Positions 17,382-26,933 of a stretch of 64,000 nucleotides of DNA are shown one piece after another. Source of the stretch: Burkholderia singularis. Its GTDB lineage: Bacteria > Pseudomonadota > Gammaproteobacteria > Burkholderiales > Burkholderiaceae. The stretch is taken from positions 1 through 64,000 of the forward strand of contig NZ_FXAN01000094.1 of NCBI RefSeq assembly GCF_900176645.1, read 5' to 3'. Position 1 is the first letter of the stretch. Each line of letters starts with the position of its first letter. Below the pieces are notes generated by a model. The model saw only the letters and a program-made list of their open reading frames with translations. It did not search any database and had not been told where the DNA came from. Position numbers and translations under genes: made by a program.

Positions 17382-18311
17382 TTACGCATAGTCAGTGATC
17401 GCCCGCCGTTCGAGCTGCCGTTCGCCGCGCGGCGCAAGCCCCAGGTTGCGCCGCCCTTCAGCCGGATCCAGCACACGCCCGCCCAATCGTTCAACGATCT
17501 CCCGCGCACGCTCGACGAGTGAACCGTTCGATGCATGAACTCCGCGATCAAGCCATAGATTGTCTTCGAGACCGACCCGCACATGTCCTCCAAGCAGCAT
17601 CGCCTGCGCAACCATCGGCATCTGCATCCTGCCGATCCCGAAGCCGGCCCAATGCGCGCCGGGGGGCAAATTGTCGACCATCGCCTTCATCGTGCCTGTA
17701 TCGGCGGGCGCCCCCCATGGAATACCCAGGCAAAGCTGGAAAAGTGGCGGATCATCGAGGAGCCCTTCCTTCAGTAATTGCTTCGCGAACCACAAATGGC
17801 CCGTATCGAAAATTTCCAGTTCGGGCTTCACGCCAAGCGCCTGGATTTTCTTCGCACCCACGCGTAATTGCGCGGGCGTCGACACGTAAATAAAGTCTCC
17901 GTCGCCAAAATTCAGCGTTCCGCAATCCAACGTGCAAATCTCAGGCAGCAATTCCTCGACGTGCGCGAGTCTCGTCAGTCCGCCCACGAGATCCGTACCT
18001 TTGCCAAAGCGCATTGGATCCTCGCCGGGACCGATCTCGAGATCGCCACCCATGCCCGCAGTCAGGTTGATGATGATATCGACGTCGGCTGAGCGAATCC
18101 GGTCCACCACTTCCCGATACAATTCCGGATCACGACTGCCGCGGCCGGTTTGCGGATCGCGTACATGGCAATGCGCAACCGTCGCGCCCGCTTTCGCCGC
18201 CTCGATCGCCGCGTCGGCAATCTGCTTCGGCGTCACGGGAATCGCCGGATGCCTGCCGACCGTATCGCCGGCCCCCGTCACTGCACAAGTCACTATGACT
18301 TCCTGATTCAT
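17382..18311 (-). CDS. cdhC: 3-dehydrocarnitine:acetyl-CoA trimethylamine transferase CdhC (BKACE family)
   Basis: 309 residues from ATG 18311 (AAGGTG ribosome site). Beta-keto acid cleavage enzyme fold (formerly DUF849). It opens with [24 protein letters not shown] and has the zinc-binding [13 protein letters not shown] near residue 49. It also has the metal/substrate segment NLTAGMGGD, plus [14 protein letters not shown] and the C-terminal [12 protein letters not shown]. It condenses 3-dehydrocarnitine with acetyl-CoA to give betainyl-CoA and acetoacetate. It lies between caiX and cdhA in the conserved operon order. Confidence 0.92.
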   Translation of the reverse strand: MNQEVIVTCAVTGAGDTVGRHPAIPVTPKQIADAAIEAAKAGATVAHCHVRDPQTGRGSRDPELYREVVDRIRSADVDIIINLTAGMGGDLEIGPGEDPMRFGKGTDLVGGLTRLAHVEELLPEICTLDCGTLNFGDGDFIYVSTPAQLRVGAKKIQALGVKPELEIFDTGHLWFAKQLLKEGLLDDPPLFQLCLGIPWGAPADTGTMKAMVDNLPPGAHWAGFGIGRMQMPMVAQAMLLGGHVRVGLEDNLWLDRGVHASNGSLVERAREIVERLGGRVLDPAEGRRNLGLAPRGERQLERRAITDYA

Positions 18312-18370
18312 CGCGCCCACCTTGTTCGAATGAAAATGAGTATGCTCGATGACAACCGTCAACTCGCCGC

Positions 18371-19321
18371 TCAAAGCCCGAGATAAGCCTTCACTGCAAG
18401 TAAACCGTCCTTGCCATCATAGGTTTTCACCCCTGCAAGCCACGCATCGAGCACTTGCGGGTTCTGTTTGATGTATTCCTTCGCCGCATCCACTGGCTTG
18501 ACTTTGTTCATCACGGACAGCATCAGCCGGTTTTCCATTTGCGTCGTAAAGCGCAGATTGCCGACGAGCTTGCCTGCATTCGGGCAACGCACCATATAAT
18601 CAGGTGCGGTAAGCGTATAGACCCGCGCCTCGCCATAGTTCGCCCCGAATGCCGCATCGCCGCCCGACAGATAATTCATGTTGATCTGGATATTCATCGG
18701 ATGCGGTTCCCACCCGAGGAATACGATCCATTTCTGGTTACGAATCGCCCGATTCACTTCAACGAGCATCCCCGCCTCACTCGATTCAACGAGCTTGAAA
18801 CCGCCAAGCCCATACTGATTCGTATCGATCATCTTTTGGATCGTCGCATTCGCGCTGCTGCCTGGTTCGATGCCGTAGATCGTGCCGCCGAGTTCGGCGC
18901 GATGCTTCGCGATATCGTCGAATGTTTTCAAACCCGCCTGATAAACATAGGCTGGCACCGCGAGGGTCGCTTTCGCCCCCGACAGATTCGGCGGCTCGAC
19001 GACCGTGATCGACTTCGAGTCGATAAACGACTGAATCTGATGTTGTTGCACCGGCCACCAATAACCTAGCGAAACGTCGAGTTGTCTATTCTTCAGGCCT
19101 GCAAATGAAATCGGCACGGACGCGATCGTTGTCGTCGGCTTGTAACCGAGGCCAGCGAAGAGTAGCGACGCGAGCGCCGTGGTCGACGTAATGTCAGTCC
19201 AGCCAATATCCGCGAACCGCACATTTCGGCATGCGGCCGAATCCTGCGCGAACGACGGCTGTGGGAGCAAGCCGACTGCGAAAAGCGTTACACCGGCTGC
19301 AAGTGTTTCGATCGGCTTCAT
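18371..19321 (-). CDS. caiX: Carnitine-binding ABC transporter periplasmic protein CaiX
   Basis: 316 residues from ATG 19321 with an AGGAGG site; the longer frame upstream overlaps cdhR and is spurious. Signal peptide about 1-24 (ends PSFAQD). OpuAC-type ligand-binding domain: [42 protein letters not shown] and [10 protein letters not shown] supply the aromatic residues that cage trimethylammonium groups. In Pseudomonas CaiX feeds the shared CbcWV transporter; no permease or ATPase is encoded here, so it must use a core encoded elsewhere. It is the first gene of the carnitine operon, divergent from cdhR. Confidence 0.88.
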   Translation of the reverse strand: MKPIETLAAGVTLFAVGLLPQPSFAQDSAACRNVRFADIGWTDITSTTALASLLFAGLGYKPTTTIASVPISFAGLKNRQLDVSLGYWWPVQQHQIQSFIDSKSITVVEPPNLSGAKATLAVPAYVYQAGLKTFDDIAKHRAELGGTIYGIEPGSSANATIQKMIDTNQYGLGGFKLVESSEAGMLVEVNRAIRNQKWIVFLGWEPHPMNIQINMNYLSGGDAAFGANYGEARVYTLTAPDYMVRCPNAGKLVGNLRFTTQMENRLMLSVMNKVKPVDAAKEYIKQNPQVLDAWLAGVKTYDGKDGLLAVKAYLGL

Positions 19322-19586
19322 CGTTCCCTCCTGATTCGACGGATCATGCATGCCGATTCCGGTAAAACCGTTCGGTCTGCATCGTGGAATCAAAGGTAAC
19401 GAGTCATATTCGTGGTGAAGCGACCAGCGGCGACGTTCCCTTGCCTGTTTGCGACTCTTCGTAAAAACCACTAGGTGACCGAAAGATCGAATGAAATGGC
19501 GCTTTTCCGGCATTTTTAGAAAACCTGCCTTGCCTCGGTGCGCCTTGCTTGATACGCTCAGTCGCAATCGGTCAGATGCGCGAGCC

Positions 19587-20531
19587 ATGCCAGAAGATTT
19601 CTATTTCTTGTTGCTGCCTGGCTTTTCCGCGCTGGGCTTCATGTCGGCAGTCGAGCCGCTGCGTGTCGCGAACCGCTTCAAGCCCGATCTGTACCGATGG
19701 CGCATCATCAGCAGCGACGGTATGCCGGTTGTCGCGAGCAATGGCATTTTGCTGAATGCAGATGCCGCGTTTGCACAAATCACGCGTGCAAGCACGATTT
19801 TCGTCGTGGCGGGCTTCGATCCGCTTGCTTGCTATACGCGCGCGCTCGGCGACTGGCTGAAACGTGAATACCGGCACGGCGCGACGCTCGGCGGGATCGA
19901 TACGGGCAGCTTCGTGCTCGCGCAAGCCGGCCTGTTCGATCCGTCGCACGTGCTGACGCTGCACTGGGAAGCGCTTGCAGCATTCCGCGAACGCTACCCC
20001 AACCTGAAGACGACCCAGGAGCTGTTCGAGATCGACGGGCGGCGCATCACCTGTGCCGGCGGCACGGCATCGATCGATATGATGCTCGCCCTGATCGCGC
20101 GCCGGCACGGTGCCGAGCTAGCCGCCACGATTTCCGAGCAGTTCGTGCTGGGCCGCATTCGCCAGCATTCCGATCGCCAGCGCCTCGAAATCGCCGCGCG
20201 GTACGGCGTACACAATCGCAAGTTGATTCAAGTGATCAGCATGATGGAGCGGCACATCGACAGTCCGCTGACGTCCGCCATGCTCGCTCGGGAAGTCGGC
20301 GTAACGCGCCGTCAACTCGAACGTCTATTCAACTCGACCTTGAACGATACGCCGGCGCGTTTCTATCAGCGTCTACGGCTTGAACGTGCACGCGAATTCA
20401 TTCAGCAGACCGATATGACGGTCGCCGCCGTCTGTGCGGCCTGCGGCTTCGAATCACCTTCTCATTTCTCACGAACCTATCGCACGCAATTCGGCTTGAG
20501 CCCGACAGACGATCGGCGTGCCCGGCGTTGA
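19587..20531 (+). CDS. cdhR: Carnitine-responsive AraC/GlxA-family activator CdhR
   Basis: 314 residues from ATG 19587. N-terminal DJ-1/PfpI-like (GATase1-like) sensor domain: FLLLPGFSALGFMSAVEPLRVAN, GGIDTGSFVLAQAGLF near 110-125, CAGGTASIDMMLALI. C-terminal AraC DNA-binding domain from about residue 215, with VTRRQLERLFNSTLNDTPARFY and the second helix-turn-helix CAACGFESPSHFSRTYRTQFGLSP. CdhR activates the carnitine operon in Pseudomonas; its divergent position next to caiX supports the same here. The 265-bp gap between the starts would hold its binding sites. Confidence 0.9.
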   Translation: MPEDFYFLLLPGFSALGFMSAVEPLRVANRFKPDLYRWRIISSDGMPVVASNGILLNADAAFAQITRASTIFVVAGFDPLACYTRALGDWLKREYRHGATLGGIDTGSFVLAQAGLFDPSHVLTLHWEALAAFRERYPNLKTTQELFEIDGRRITCAGGTASIDMMLALIARRHGAELAATISEQFVLGRIRQHSDRQRLEIAARYGVHNRKLIQVISMMERHIDSPLTSAMLAREVGVTRRQLERLFNSTLNDTPARFYQRLRLERAREFIQQTDMTVAAVCAACGFESPSHFSRTYRTQFGLSPTDDRRARR

Positions 20532-20734
20532 ATTTTTGCATCGCATCACCTGACTGTGCACCACCTTACTGATCTTGCACGCCGAGTCCGTTATCGAAAA
20601 TACATCGAAATAGCATTGAAAATATTCTGTAACATGGCTACAAATAGATGGTCACGCTGACAACTCGAGGCTCTACACGAGGGGTCCGTGAATAGAAAAG
20701 CCGCATATCGAATATCGATTCCGAGGGGCTTATT

Positions 20735-20836
20735 ATGACGATGCACGATCTATTCTCGCCGCACCTGTCTGTCGATTCGCACGCCGTCCTGCACGTCCCC
20801 TTCCATCCATCGCCCGGCTCGCGCCACTTGCGCTGA
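20735..20836 (+). CDS. Possible 33-residue leader peptide ahead of the metalloprotease
   Basis: ATG 20735 has a good GAGGGG site 6 nt upstream and opens a His- and Pro-rich peptide (MTMHDLFSPHLS start; six His, five Pro) ending in TGA. It lies 140 bp before the protease gene, and a GC-rich hairpin follows it. There is no recognisable family. It may be a chance frame; the His content is reminiscent of metal- or translation-responsive leaders, but that is speculation. Confidence 0.25.
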   Translation: MTMHDLFSPHLSVDSHAVLHVPFHPSPGSRHLR

Positions 20837-20880
20837 TATCCAGCGGCGACACGCCGCTTCACTCTTTTATCTGTCCAATT

Positions 20881-20913
20881 GCGTCGGCTCGATCTAGCCG
20901 GCGCAGGGGTTTT
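20881..20913 (+). terminator. GC-rich hairpin upstream of the metalloprotease (possible attenuator)
   Basis: A 9-bp stem (GCGTCGGCT with AGCCGGCGC, one G-T pair) and a 6-nt loop, then AGGGG and TTTT. The T run is short and offset, so termination would be weak. Confidence 0.35.
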
Positions 20914-20975
20914 GTCGTCCGAGAATTTTCTCGTGTTTGTTTCGCTATCCAAATCTTTTTAGATCAGGAGAGATG

Positions 20976-22679
20976 ATGCTGACATCCCTAAAAGCACTGC
21001 CGTTCGCATTGAGCCTCGCCGTCGGTTTCGGCACCGCATCGACGGCCTGGGCAGATTCGAAAGCACCGAATCCACAAGAAGAAAGCCGCCGTGCCAGTCT
21101 GACACGTGGCATCGTCGCTCCCATCGACCAAACAAGCAAAACTGGGCAAATCCGCCCTGGAGTAGTTTCGATTACGTTGCCAAGCCCAGCATTTCGTGCA
21201 AAGAAAGCCGATGCCGTGACGATGGCACGCGAATTTATCGCCGCGCACGCCGCTCAACTCGGGATCGATCAGAGCTCAGTCGCCAATCTGGCGGTTGCGG
21301 CCGAGCGACGCGATGACACTTTTACCGTCGTGCGCTTCCAGCAACGCGCAGCAGGGCTTCCCGTCTACGACAGCGACATCGCAGTCACGGTCGCGCCGGA
21401 CGGCCGCGTCTTATACGTCGCCAGCAATGCGGTGAACGGCGTCACGCTTGTATCGAGCAAATCGCAAGCCGTCGATAGTCAACAAGCACTCGATCGCGCA
21501 CGCGCCTATCTAGGCATTGGCGGATTCGCGAACGTTCGGTCACAACTCGTCGCGTTCGTTGACGGTAACGGCACGCACACGGCATGGAAGGTGCGCGGCA
21601 AACCGCAAGACAGCCTGCATGGTGATTGGGAGTTGATCATCGATGCAAACAGCGGCGAAGTGCTGCGCGCAGAAGACAAGGCGTCCTACGCAACGGACGG
21701 TGCAGGGTTCGTCTTTTTGCCCGATCCCCTCTCGTCGACAAGAAGCAGTTACGGTAGTACCGGCTTCAAGGACAACAACAATGCGGATTCGACGCAATTA
21801 ACCGCAGCACGGGTGCGTGTGACGCTCAAGGATCTCACTCAGTCGGGAACGAATTACAAACTCGCTGGCCCCTACGCGGTATGTGTCGATTTCGATGCGC
21901 CCAATGACAATGCATGCCCGGCCCAAACATCGACAACATTCGATTTCACACGCTCCAGCCCGTATTTCGAAGCGGTGAATGCGTACTACCATATCGATAC
22001 GTTCCTGCGTTATGTGAACCTGGATCTGGGTATCAAGGCAACGCCGTATCAGTATGTCGGGGGCGTGCAATACGATCCGCACGGTCAATCTGGCGCGGAT
22101 AATTCGTCATACTCACCGAGTTCCGGAAAGCTGTCGTTCGGTCAGGGCGGCGTTGACGATGCGGAAGACGCGGACGTCGTCATTCACGAGCTGGGACACG
22201 GCATCCATGACTGGATCACGAACGGCGGACTCTCGCAAGTCGAAGGACTGTCCGAAGGCACAGGCGACTACCTCGCGGCTGGATACAACCGCGATCACGG
22301 CCGCTGGAGCTCGTCCGATGCGCAATACAACTGGGTGTTCGTCTGGGACGGTCACAACGAATACTGGGCCGGCCGCGTGACGAACTACAACGTAGGGCGT
22401 ACCTACACCCAGATTCGTAACGAGGAAATCCATTCCGCCGGACAATACTGGGCTTCGTGCAACCTCGTCGCGCGCGATGCGATCGGCGGCGCTGCCATGG
22501 ACAAGGCATTCCTCAAAGGACTGTCGATGACCAACAACTCGACCAGCCAGAAATCCGCAGCCCAAGCCGTGCTGACTGCGGCGGCGGCACTCGGCTACAG
22601 CAGCACACAGATCAATGCGATCGGCAACGCATACAACAAGAGCTGTACATATGGCGTGACCGTGCCTAAGGCAATGTAA
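20976..22679 (+). CDS. Secreted zinc metalloprotease with FTP propeptide (M4/M36-like)
   Basis: 567 residues from the second of two adjacent ATGs (AGGAG lies 5 nt upstream). Signal peptide about 1-25 (ends STAWADS). The N-terminal FTP/PepSY-like inhibitory propeptide (about 40-235) includes RFQQRAAGLPVYDSDIAV and WELIIDANSGEVLRAED. The catalytic domain has the zinc motif HELGH near residues 403-407 followed by the third-ligand helix VEGLSEGTGDYLA near 419-431, as in fungalysin/thermolysin relatives. Three Cys occur late and may form a disulphide. It is transcribed alone, between cdhR and a convergent porin gene; a link to carnitine use is not evident. It probably scavenges peptides or acts as a virulence factor. 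Confidence 0.85.
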   Translation: MLTSLKALPFALSLAVGFGTASTAWADSKAPNPQEESRRASLTRGIVAPIDQTSKTGQIRPGVVSITLPSPAFRAKKADAVTMAREFIAAHAAQLGIDQSSVANLAVAAERRDDTFTVVRFQQRAAGLPVYDSDIAVTVAPDGRVLYVASNAVNGVTLVSSKSQAVDSQQALDRARAYLGIGGFANVRSQLVAFVDGNGTHTAWKVRGKPQDSLHGDWELIIDANSGEVLRAEDKASYATDGAGFVFLPDPLSSTRSSYGSTGFKDNNNADSTQLTAARVRVTLKDLTQSGTNYKLAGPYAVCVDFDAPNDNACPAQTSTTFDFTRSSPYFEAVNAYYHIDTFLRYVNLDLGIKATPYQYVGGVQYDPHGQSGADNSSYSPSSGKLSFGQGGVDDAEDADVVIHELGHGIHDWITNGGLSQVEGLSEGTGDYLAAGYNRDHGRWSSSDAQYNWVFVWDGHNEYWAGRVTNYNVGRTYTQIRNEEIHSAGQYWASCNLVARDAIGGAAMDKAFLKGLSMTNNSTSQKSAAQAVLTAAAALGYSSTQINAIGNAYNKSCTYGVTVPKAM

Positions 22680-22707
22680 CGAGAGCCGGGCTGCGCCGGG
22701 ACTCCAT

Positions 22708-22736
22708 CGGGGCGTGCGGATTACACCGCACGCCCG
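22708..22736. terminator. Shared hairpin between convergent protease and porin genes
   Basis: A stem of at least 10 bp (GGGCGTGCGG with CCGCACGCCC) with a 6-nt loop sits between the two stop codons. No T run follows on either side, so it may be a bidirectional, Rho-assisted or mRNA-stabilising structure. Confidence 0.45.
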
Positions 22737-22738
22737 AA

Positions 22739-23887
22739 TCAGAACGAATGCCGCATCCCGATTCGGATGTCGGCCTGCGTTTGCGTCGTAGACGGCGTAA
22801 AGCTGTAGCCGATCACCGCATCGACGCCATTCGACGCGCGCAGATAATCGCCGGATACATAGACATCGGTCCGCTTCGACAACAAGTAGTGGAACCCCGC
22901 CGAGCCCTGGTTCCAGTGGTGCCCCTCAAAACGTGTGTGCTGATAGCCGCCGATGAAGCTGAACGCAGGCGTAATCTGGTAGCTCGCCCCGCCTTCGTAG
23001 ACTTGCATGTGCGACGATTGGCCGAACCCTTTGATCGTCGTGTAAGTGAAATTGCCGATCAGCGTCAAATCCTTGATCGTATAGCTTCCGCCGACGCCCA
23101 ACGTGCTCTGGCTATCCACGTCCATCGGCCTGCTCGAAAACAAATCGGAAACTTGCCCTGTAACCGGATCGACGCGAACCGTCGGCTGACCGAGAAAAGT
23201 CTTCACGCCGAGCATTGCATAAGGATCGAATGCATAGATACCGTTCGGATTGTTCAGACGCGTATACGCGGCACCCACCGACAGATCGCCTTGCGTATAG
23301 TTGGCGCCGACGCTGTATGCGCTGTTGCGGTGAAAGTTTCCGGCAACGTTGCCGAACGAGTACATTGCGCCGAACTTGAAGCCTCCAAACGTATTCGACA
23401 GAAACTTCACGGAGTTCGGCAACCGGTCGCCGTTGAACCGGTCGAAATCGCCCTGGTGAATCGCATAGCCGCTTGCCCATGCGGATACGTTGGTCAGGAA
23501 GACCATCTCCTCCGTCATGTCGAGCTGATTGCCGAACGATAGCGTGCCCCAATCGTTTTGTAATCCGACATATGCCTGCCGACCAAATTCCGATCCATTG
23601 AAACCGAGCGCGCCGGTTCCGAGCCGGAAGCCGGTTTCGAGTGTAAACACCGCTTTCAAGCCGCCACCGAGATCCTCGGTGCCTTTGAAGCCGATTCGGT
23701 TTCCATACGAGACGCCATCGTCGAACTTGAAGACGTGCGAGCCACCCGAATTATTCACGTAGGTCACGCCCCCATCAACGATGCCGTACAGTGTGACGCT
23801 GCTTTGTGCACGGACCGCAGCCGGCATACCGGCCATTGCGACCGCGACCGGAATCGCGCTCAGCCAAGCGACATTCGAGCTTTTCAT
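22739..23887 (-). CDS. General porin (Burkholderiales OmpC-like)
   Basis: 382 residues from the second ATG of a pair, after a GGGGAGGG site. Signal peptide about 1-28, cleaved before QSSVTLYG, the usual mature start of beta-proteobacterial trimeric porins. The beta-strand pattern is continuous: GYGN-like FKGTEDLGGGLKAVFTLETGF, FGRQAYVGL, LSFGNQ, and the C-terminal strand ending in RHSF with terminal Phe for BAM recognition. It probably admits small solutes; its place between carnitine and betaine genes suggests but does not prove a role in quaternary-ammonium uptake. Confidence 0.9.
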   Translation of the reverse strand: MKSSNVAWLSAIPVAVAMAGMPAAVRAQSSVTLYGIVDGGVTYVNNSGGSHVFKFDDGVSYGNRIGFKGTEDLGGGLKAVFTLETGFRLGTGALGFNGSEFGRQAYVGLQNDWGTLSFGNQLDMTEEMVFLTNVSAWASGYAIHQGDFDRFNGDRLPNSVKFLSNTFGGFKFGAMYSFGNVAGNFHRNSAYSVGANYTQGDLSVGAAYTRLNNPNGIYAFDPYAMLGVKTFLGQPTVRVDPVTGQVSDLFSSRPMDVDSQSTLGVGGSYTIKDLTLIGNFTYTTIKGFGQSSHMQVYEGGASYQITPAFSFIGGYQHTRFEGHHWNQGSAGFHYLLSKRTDVYVSGDYLRASNGVDAVIGYSFTPSTTQTQADIRIGMRHSF

Positions 23888-24122
23888 CATCACCCTCCCC
23901 AAGCCATCGGAAAATTTCACGCGCGGTTCACGCGCCCGCGAGCACAGTCGAATGACGCCAAGCCACGGCGTCGCTCGCTGATACTGTTCGCGAAAAATAC
24001 AAACCCATATTTCATTCAACCCGCGTAAACGCGACAGCGAATGTTCCACACGCGACTGCAAGCGTCGCGTGCTCCAATCGAACAGATATGGGAAAGGAAG
24101 TGAGATGGCCGCGACGAGCGCC

Positions 24123-25778
24123 TTAGCGGCCCCACGCAACGTAATAAGAAATGCCGATGGTCAGCACTGCACCAACCAGCGCAGCATAAGGCGCGATATC
24201 GAACCAGCGGCTGCGCTGCGATATCGTCAGCGAAATATCACGGTCCATTTGCTCAGGGAAACGACCACGGTCCTGCCAGTAATGGCGATAGACGAAAACC
24301 GGCACGATCAGCAGCATTGCAATCAAACCGTTACGCAGCGTACCTTTTCCTTGCAGATCCGCCCCGACGCCTACATAGACAAGATTCGCGTAGCCGCATA
24401 CGGCACCAAGCACAAGCAACCATGTCGGGCACCGGAACGGCCGCGCCCGGTCGCCACGATCCATTCGATGAATCCATCCCGACTGCAAATTCAGGAAGAC
24501 GAACAGCATGTAGCAGACATTCGAGACCGACAGCACAGTCATGTAGTCGGACATCATCAGCAGCACGAGATTGAAACCGAGATCGGTCCACATCGCGCGC
24601 GTCGGCGCACCATGCTCGTTGACGTGCGAAAGGTATTTCGGCAGCCAGCCATCAACGGACGCTTGATAGAGCGTGCGGGACGAGCCCATCATCGACGTCA
24701 TCACGATCAGCAGGATCGACAGCATCAGCATCACGACGATCGCATTGGCCGCCCATGCACCGCCGCCGACGATACGCGCCATCGCAGCAGCAACACCCGT
24801 GCCATCCCCGATATGTGGATCGAGCATTGCCGCAGTGCCTAGTGCCCCCTGAAACGCCATTGGCACGAGTGTCATGACGATCAGGCACAGCGCGCCCGAC
24901 CAGAAGATCGCCTTCGCGGTATCGCGGCGCGGATCGCGAAATTCGCGGGTGTAACACACTGCCGTTTCAAAACCGTATGACGCCCAGCCGGCCATAAACA
25001 TCGCGCCGAGCGCCATCACGACACCCTGCCCATTCCAACTTCCGAACGAAGCCGCGGTCAGGTTGCCGTGTGCATCGCGTCCGAGCGGTAACAAAGGCAG
25101 CAGATTCGATATCGGCACATCGCCCGTGACGAACGGCACGATGCCGACGATCAAAAGCGGCGTCAATGACGCGATGCCGAGGATGCGCTGAGTACGCGCG
25201 GCTTTCGACGCACCGCTATGCTGCAGTCTGAAAGTGACAAGCAACAGAATTGCCGCGATCACAAAAGTTGCGTCGACACGCAGAGTAAGACCGGACTTGA
25301 TGAAGCCGAGATCGAAGAGCGTCCACTTCCAATTGAGGATAGCCGCGTCGGCAGGAAACAAGCTGGTGAGTGCATAGCTCGCGGCAAGACCGCAGCCGAG
25401 CGCCAGCATCGGCGACCACGCGAGCCAGTTGCACCACACCGAAACGGGTGCGATCAACTTGCTGTAACGCACCCAACCCATCGCACCGTATACCGATGCG
25501 CCGCCCGATTTATGGGGAAATAGCCCGGAAATTTCCGCATAAGTCGCGCTTTGAATCAAACCCATCGTGATCGCGGCGATCCAGATCGCCCACGCGGGTT
25601 GGCCGACCGTCGCACATACGCCGCCGATCGTGAACAGCACACCCGCAGGCACACCGCTCGTTACCCAAAAAGCATCCTTCCAATCCAAGCCGCGATGCAG
25701 CGTGCGGCCTTCTTCTTCATGTGAGATCGTTGATTCGATATCGCTGGTGCTGCGCGTACGCAGTCCTGCTTGACTCAT
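24123..25778 (-). CDS. APC-superfamily amino acid/amine permease
   Basis: 551 residues from ATG 25778 (GGAGGG site). A soluble N-terminal tail of about 45 residues precedes about 12 membrane helices. APC signatures: FWVTSGVPAGVLFTIGGV in helix 1 with the small-residue unwinding turn, YAEISGLFPHKSGGASVYGAMGWVRY in helices 2-3, and AGWASYGFETAVCYTREFRDPRRDTAKA. A late conserved MMGSSRTLYQASVDGWLPKYLS segment is typical of amino-acid and amine exchangers. Neighbours break down carnitine and betaine, so a betaine, dimethylglycine, sarcosine or related substrate is plausible; the sequence itself does not settle it. Confidence 0.82.
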   Translation of the reverse strand: MSQAGLRTRSTSDIESTISHEEEGRTLHRGLDWKDAFWVTSGVPAGVLFTIGGVCATVGQPAWAIWIAAITMGLIQSATYAEISGLFPHKSGGASVYGAMGWVRYSKLIAPVSVWCNWLAWSPMLALGCGLAASYALTSLFPADAAILNWKWTLFDLGFIKSGLTLRVDATFVIAAILLLVTFRLQHSGASKAARTQRILGIASLTPLLIVGIVPFVTGDVPISNLLPLLPLGRDAHGNLTAASFGSWNGQGVVMALGAMFMAGWASYGFETAVCYTREFRDPRRDTAKAIFWSGALCLIVMTLVPMAFQGALGTAAMLDPHIGDGTGVAAAMARIVGGGAWAANAIVVMLMLSILLIVMTSMMGSSRTLYQASVDGWLPKYLSHVNEHGAPTRAMWTDLGFNLVLLMMSDYMTVLSVSNVCYMLFVFLNLQSGWIHRMDRGDRARPFRCPTWLLVLGAVCGYANLVYVGVGADLQGKGTLRNGLIAMLLIVPVFVYRHYWQDRGRFPEQMDRDISLTISQRSRWFDIAPYAALVGAVLTIGISYYVAWGR

Positions 25779-25955
25779 CAAAAGCCCTCCCGTGAGGAGC
25801 CCGAACAAGATTACATTCTACCAACAATTTTAAACAAAACTAAAAAAATGCTGATTTTTCCGCTTAAAAGTTCAATTTTTTGTTAATTAGTTCGGATAAC
25901 TGTATATTTTATTTACCCTCCCAATGCACGCCTGAGCAGGCTCGCACGGGGTTCG

Positions 25956-26819
25956 TCAGGGCATTGAGCCGAGCCAATCGGCTACCCGATCGCGATGCGC
26001 CGCGATCCATGCATCGGCTGCGGCGGCCGGTTTCGTACCGTTCTGAATCGCGAGCATTACGGTGTCGATCTCGCCTGGCTTCCACTGAAATTTCTTCAGG
26101 AACGCGACAACCGGTTTAGCCTTCACCTCGAGGCCTGGGTTCGCGACGCTATCGACATGCTCTGCCGCGCCGTAAACCCTTTTGGGGTCGTCGAGAAAGC
26201 GCAATTTCCACTTCGCGAACATCCAATGAGGCGCCCATCCGGTCACGACGATCGCTTTGTTCGCGTGAATCGCGCGTGCCAGCTCCGCAGTCATCGCACT
26301 ACCCGAACTCGGCATCAGCGTGTAGTCAAGGCGGTATGCCTTGAGCGCATCGTCGGTCTTGCGCATCAGGCCCGCACCCGCATCGATACCGACGATGCGG
26401 GCGCCAAATTCGGCTTTATTGGCGTTCAAATCCTCGACCGTCTTCGCATTCACGTAGGCAGGCACCACCAGGCCAAGCCGCGCATCCGGAAAATTCACGC
26501 CGAGATTGACGACCTTAGCTTTGAACTGATCCCAATACGCACCCTGCGTGGTGGGTAACCATGCAGACAACGTCGCATCGAGATCGCCGCGCGCAACGCC
26601 CTGCCACATTACGCCGGCTGCAACAGGAACAAGTTGGACGGGGTAGCCCAGCCGCGTCTCGATGACCCGTGCGGCGACATTGGACGTCGCAACACTATCG
26701 TCCCAGCCTTCGACATAACCAATTTTCAATATCGGCTTCGTATCAGCAAATGTCGATGAAGCCGCAAACAAAAACATCGACAGCACACCGCCGCTCACCC
26801 ATTTTGCAAAGCGCTTCAT
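25956..26819 (-). CDS. Betaine/choline-type ABC transporter substrate-binding protein
   Basis: 287 residues from ATG 26819 (GGGGAG site 8 nt upstream). Signal peptide 1-25 (ends SSTFADT). OpuAC-like domain: GYVEGWDDSVATSNVA, ATLSAWLPTTQGAYWDQF, GARIVGIDAGAGLMRKTDDAL, and VTGWAPHWMFAKWKLRFL, with Trp residues suited to hold a trimethylammonium head. No permease or ATP-binding gene adjoins, so it is a second orphan binding protein in the window after CaiX, probably serving the same shared transporter with glycine betaine or choline specificity. It lies 114 bp after gbcB on the same strand. Confidence 0.85.
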   Translation of the reverse strand: MKRFAKWVSGGVLSMFLFAASSTFADTKPILKIGYVEGWDDSVATSNVAARVIETRLGYPVQLVPVAAGVMWQGVARGDLDATLSAWLPTTQGAYWDQFKAKVVNLGVNFPDARLGLVVPAYVNAKTVEDLNANKAEFGARIVGIDAGAGLMRKTDDALKAYRLDYTLMPSSGSAMTAELARAIHANKAIVVTGWAPHWMFAKWKLRFLDDPKRVYGAAEHVDSVANPGLEVKAKPVVAFLKKFQWKPGEIDTVMLAIQNGTKPAAAADAWIAAHRDRVADWLGSMP

Positions 26820-26933
26820 GCTCGATCTCCCCGAGGTTTTCAAGACGCGAATGACCTCTTCAGATTCGTCGATCAGAAATCCCCGGTACTCCGTCTTTGC
26901 GACATGCATTTGCCCAACCACGACGCAGCGTGC

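Larger units (their letters stand above)
20532..20975. other. Region between cdhR and the metalloprotease gene
   Basis: About 440 bp holding a possible 33-codon leader frame (20735-20836) and a hairpin (20881-20904) ahead of the protease. No other coding signal was seen. The pairing of leader and hairpin could act as an attenuator. Confidence 0.4.
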
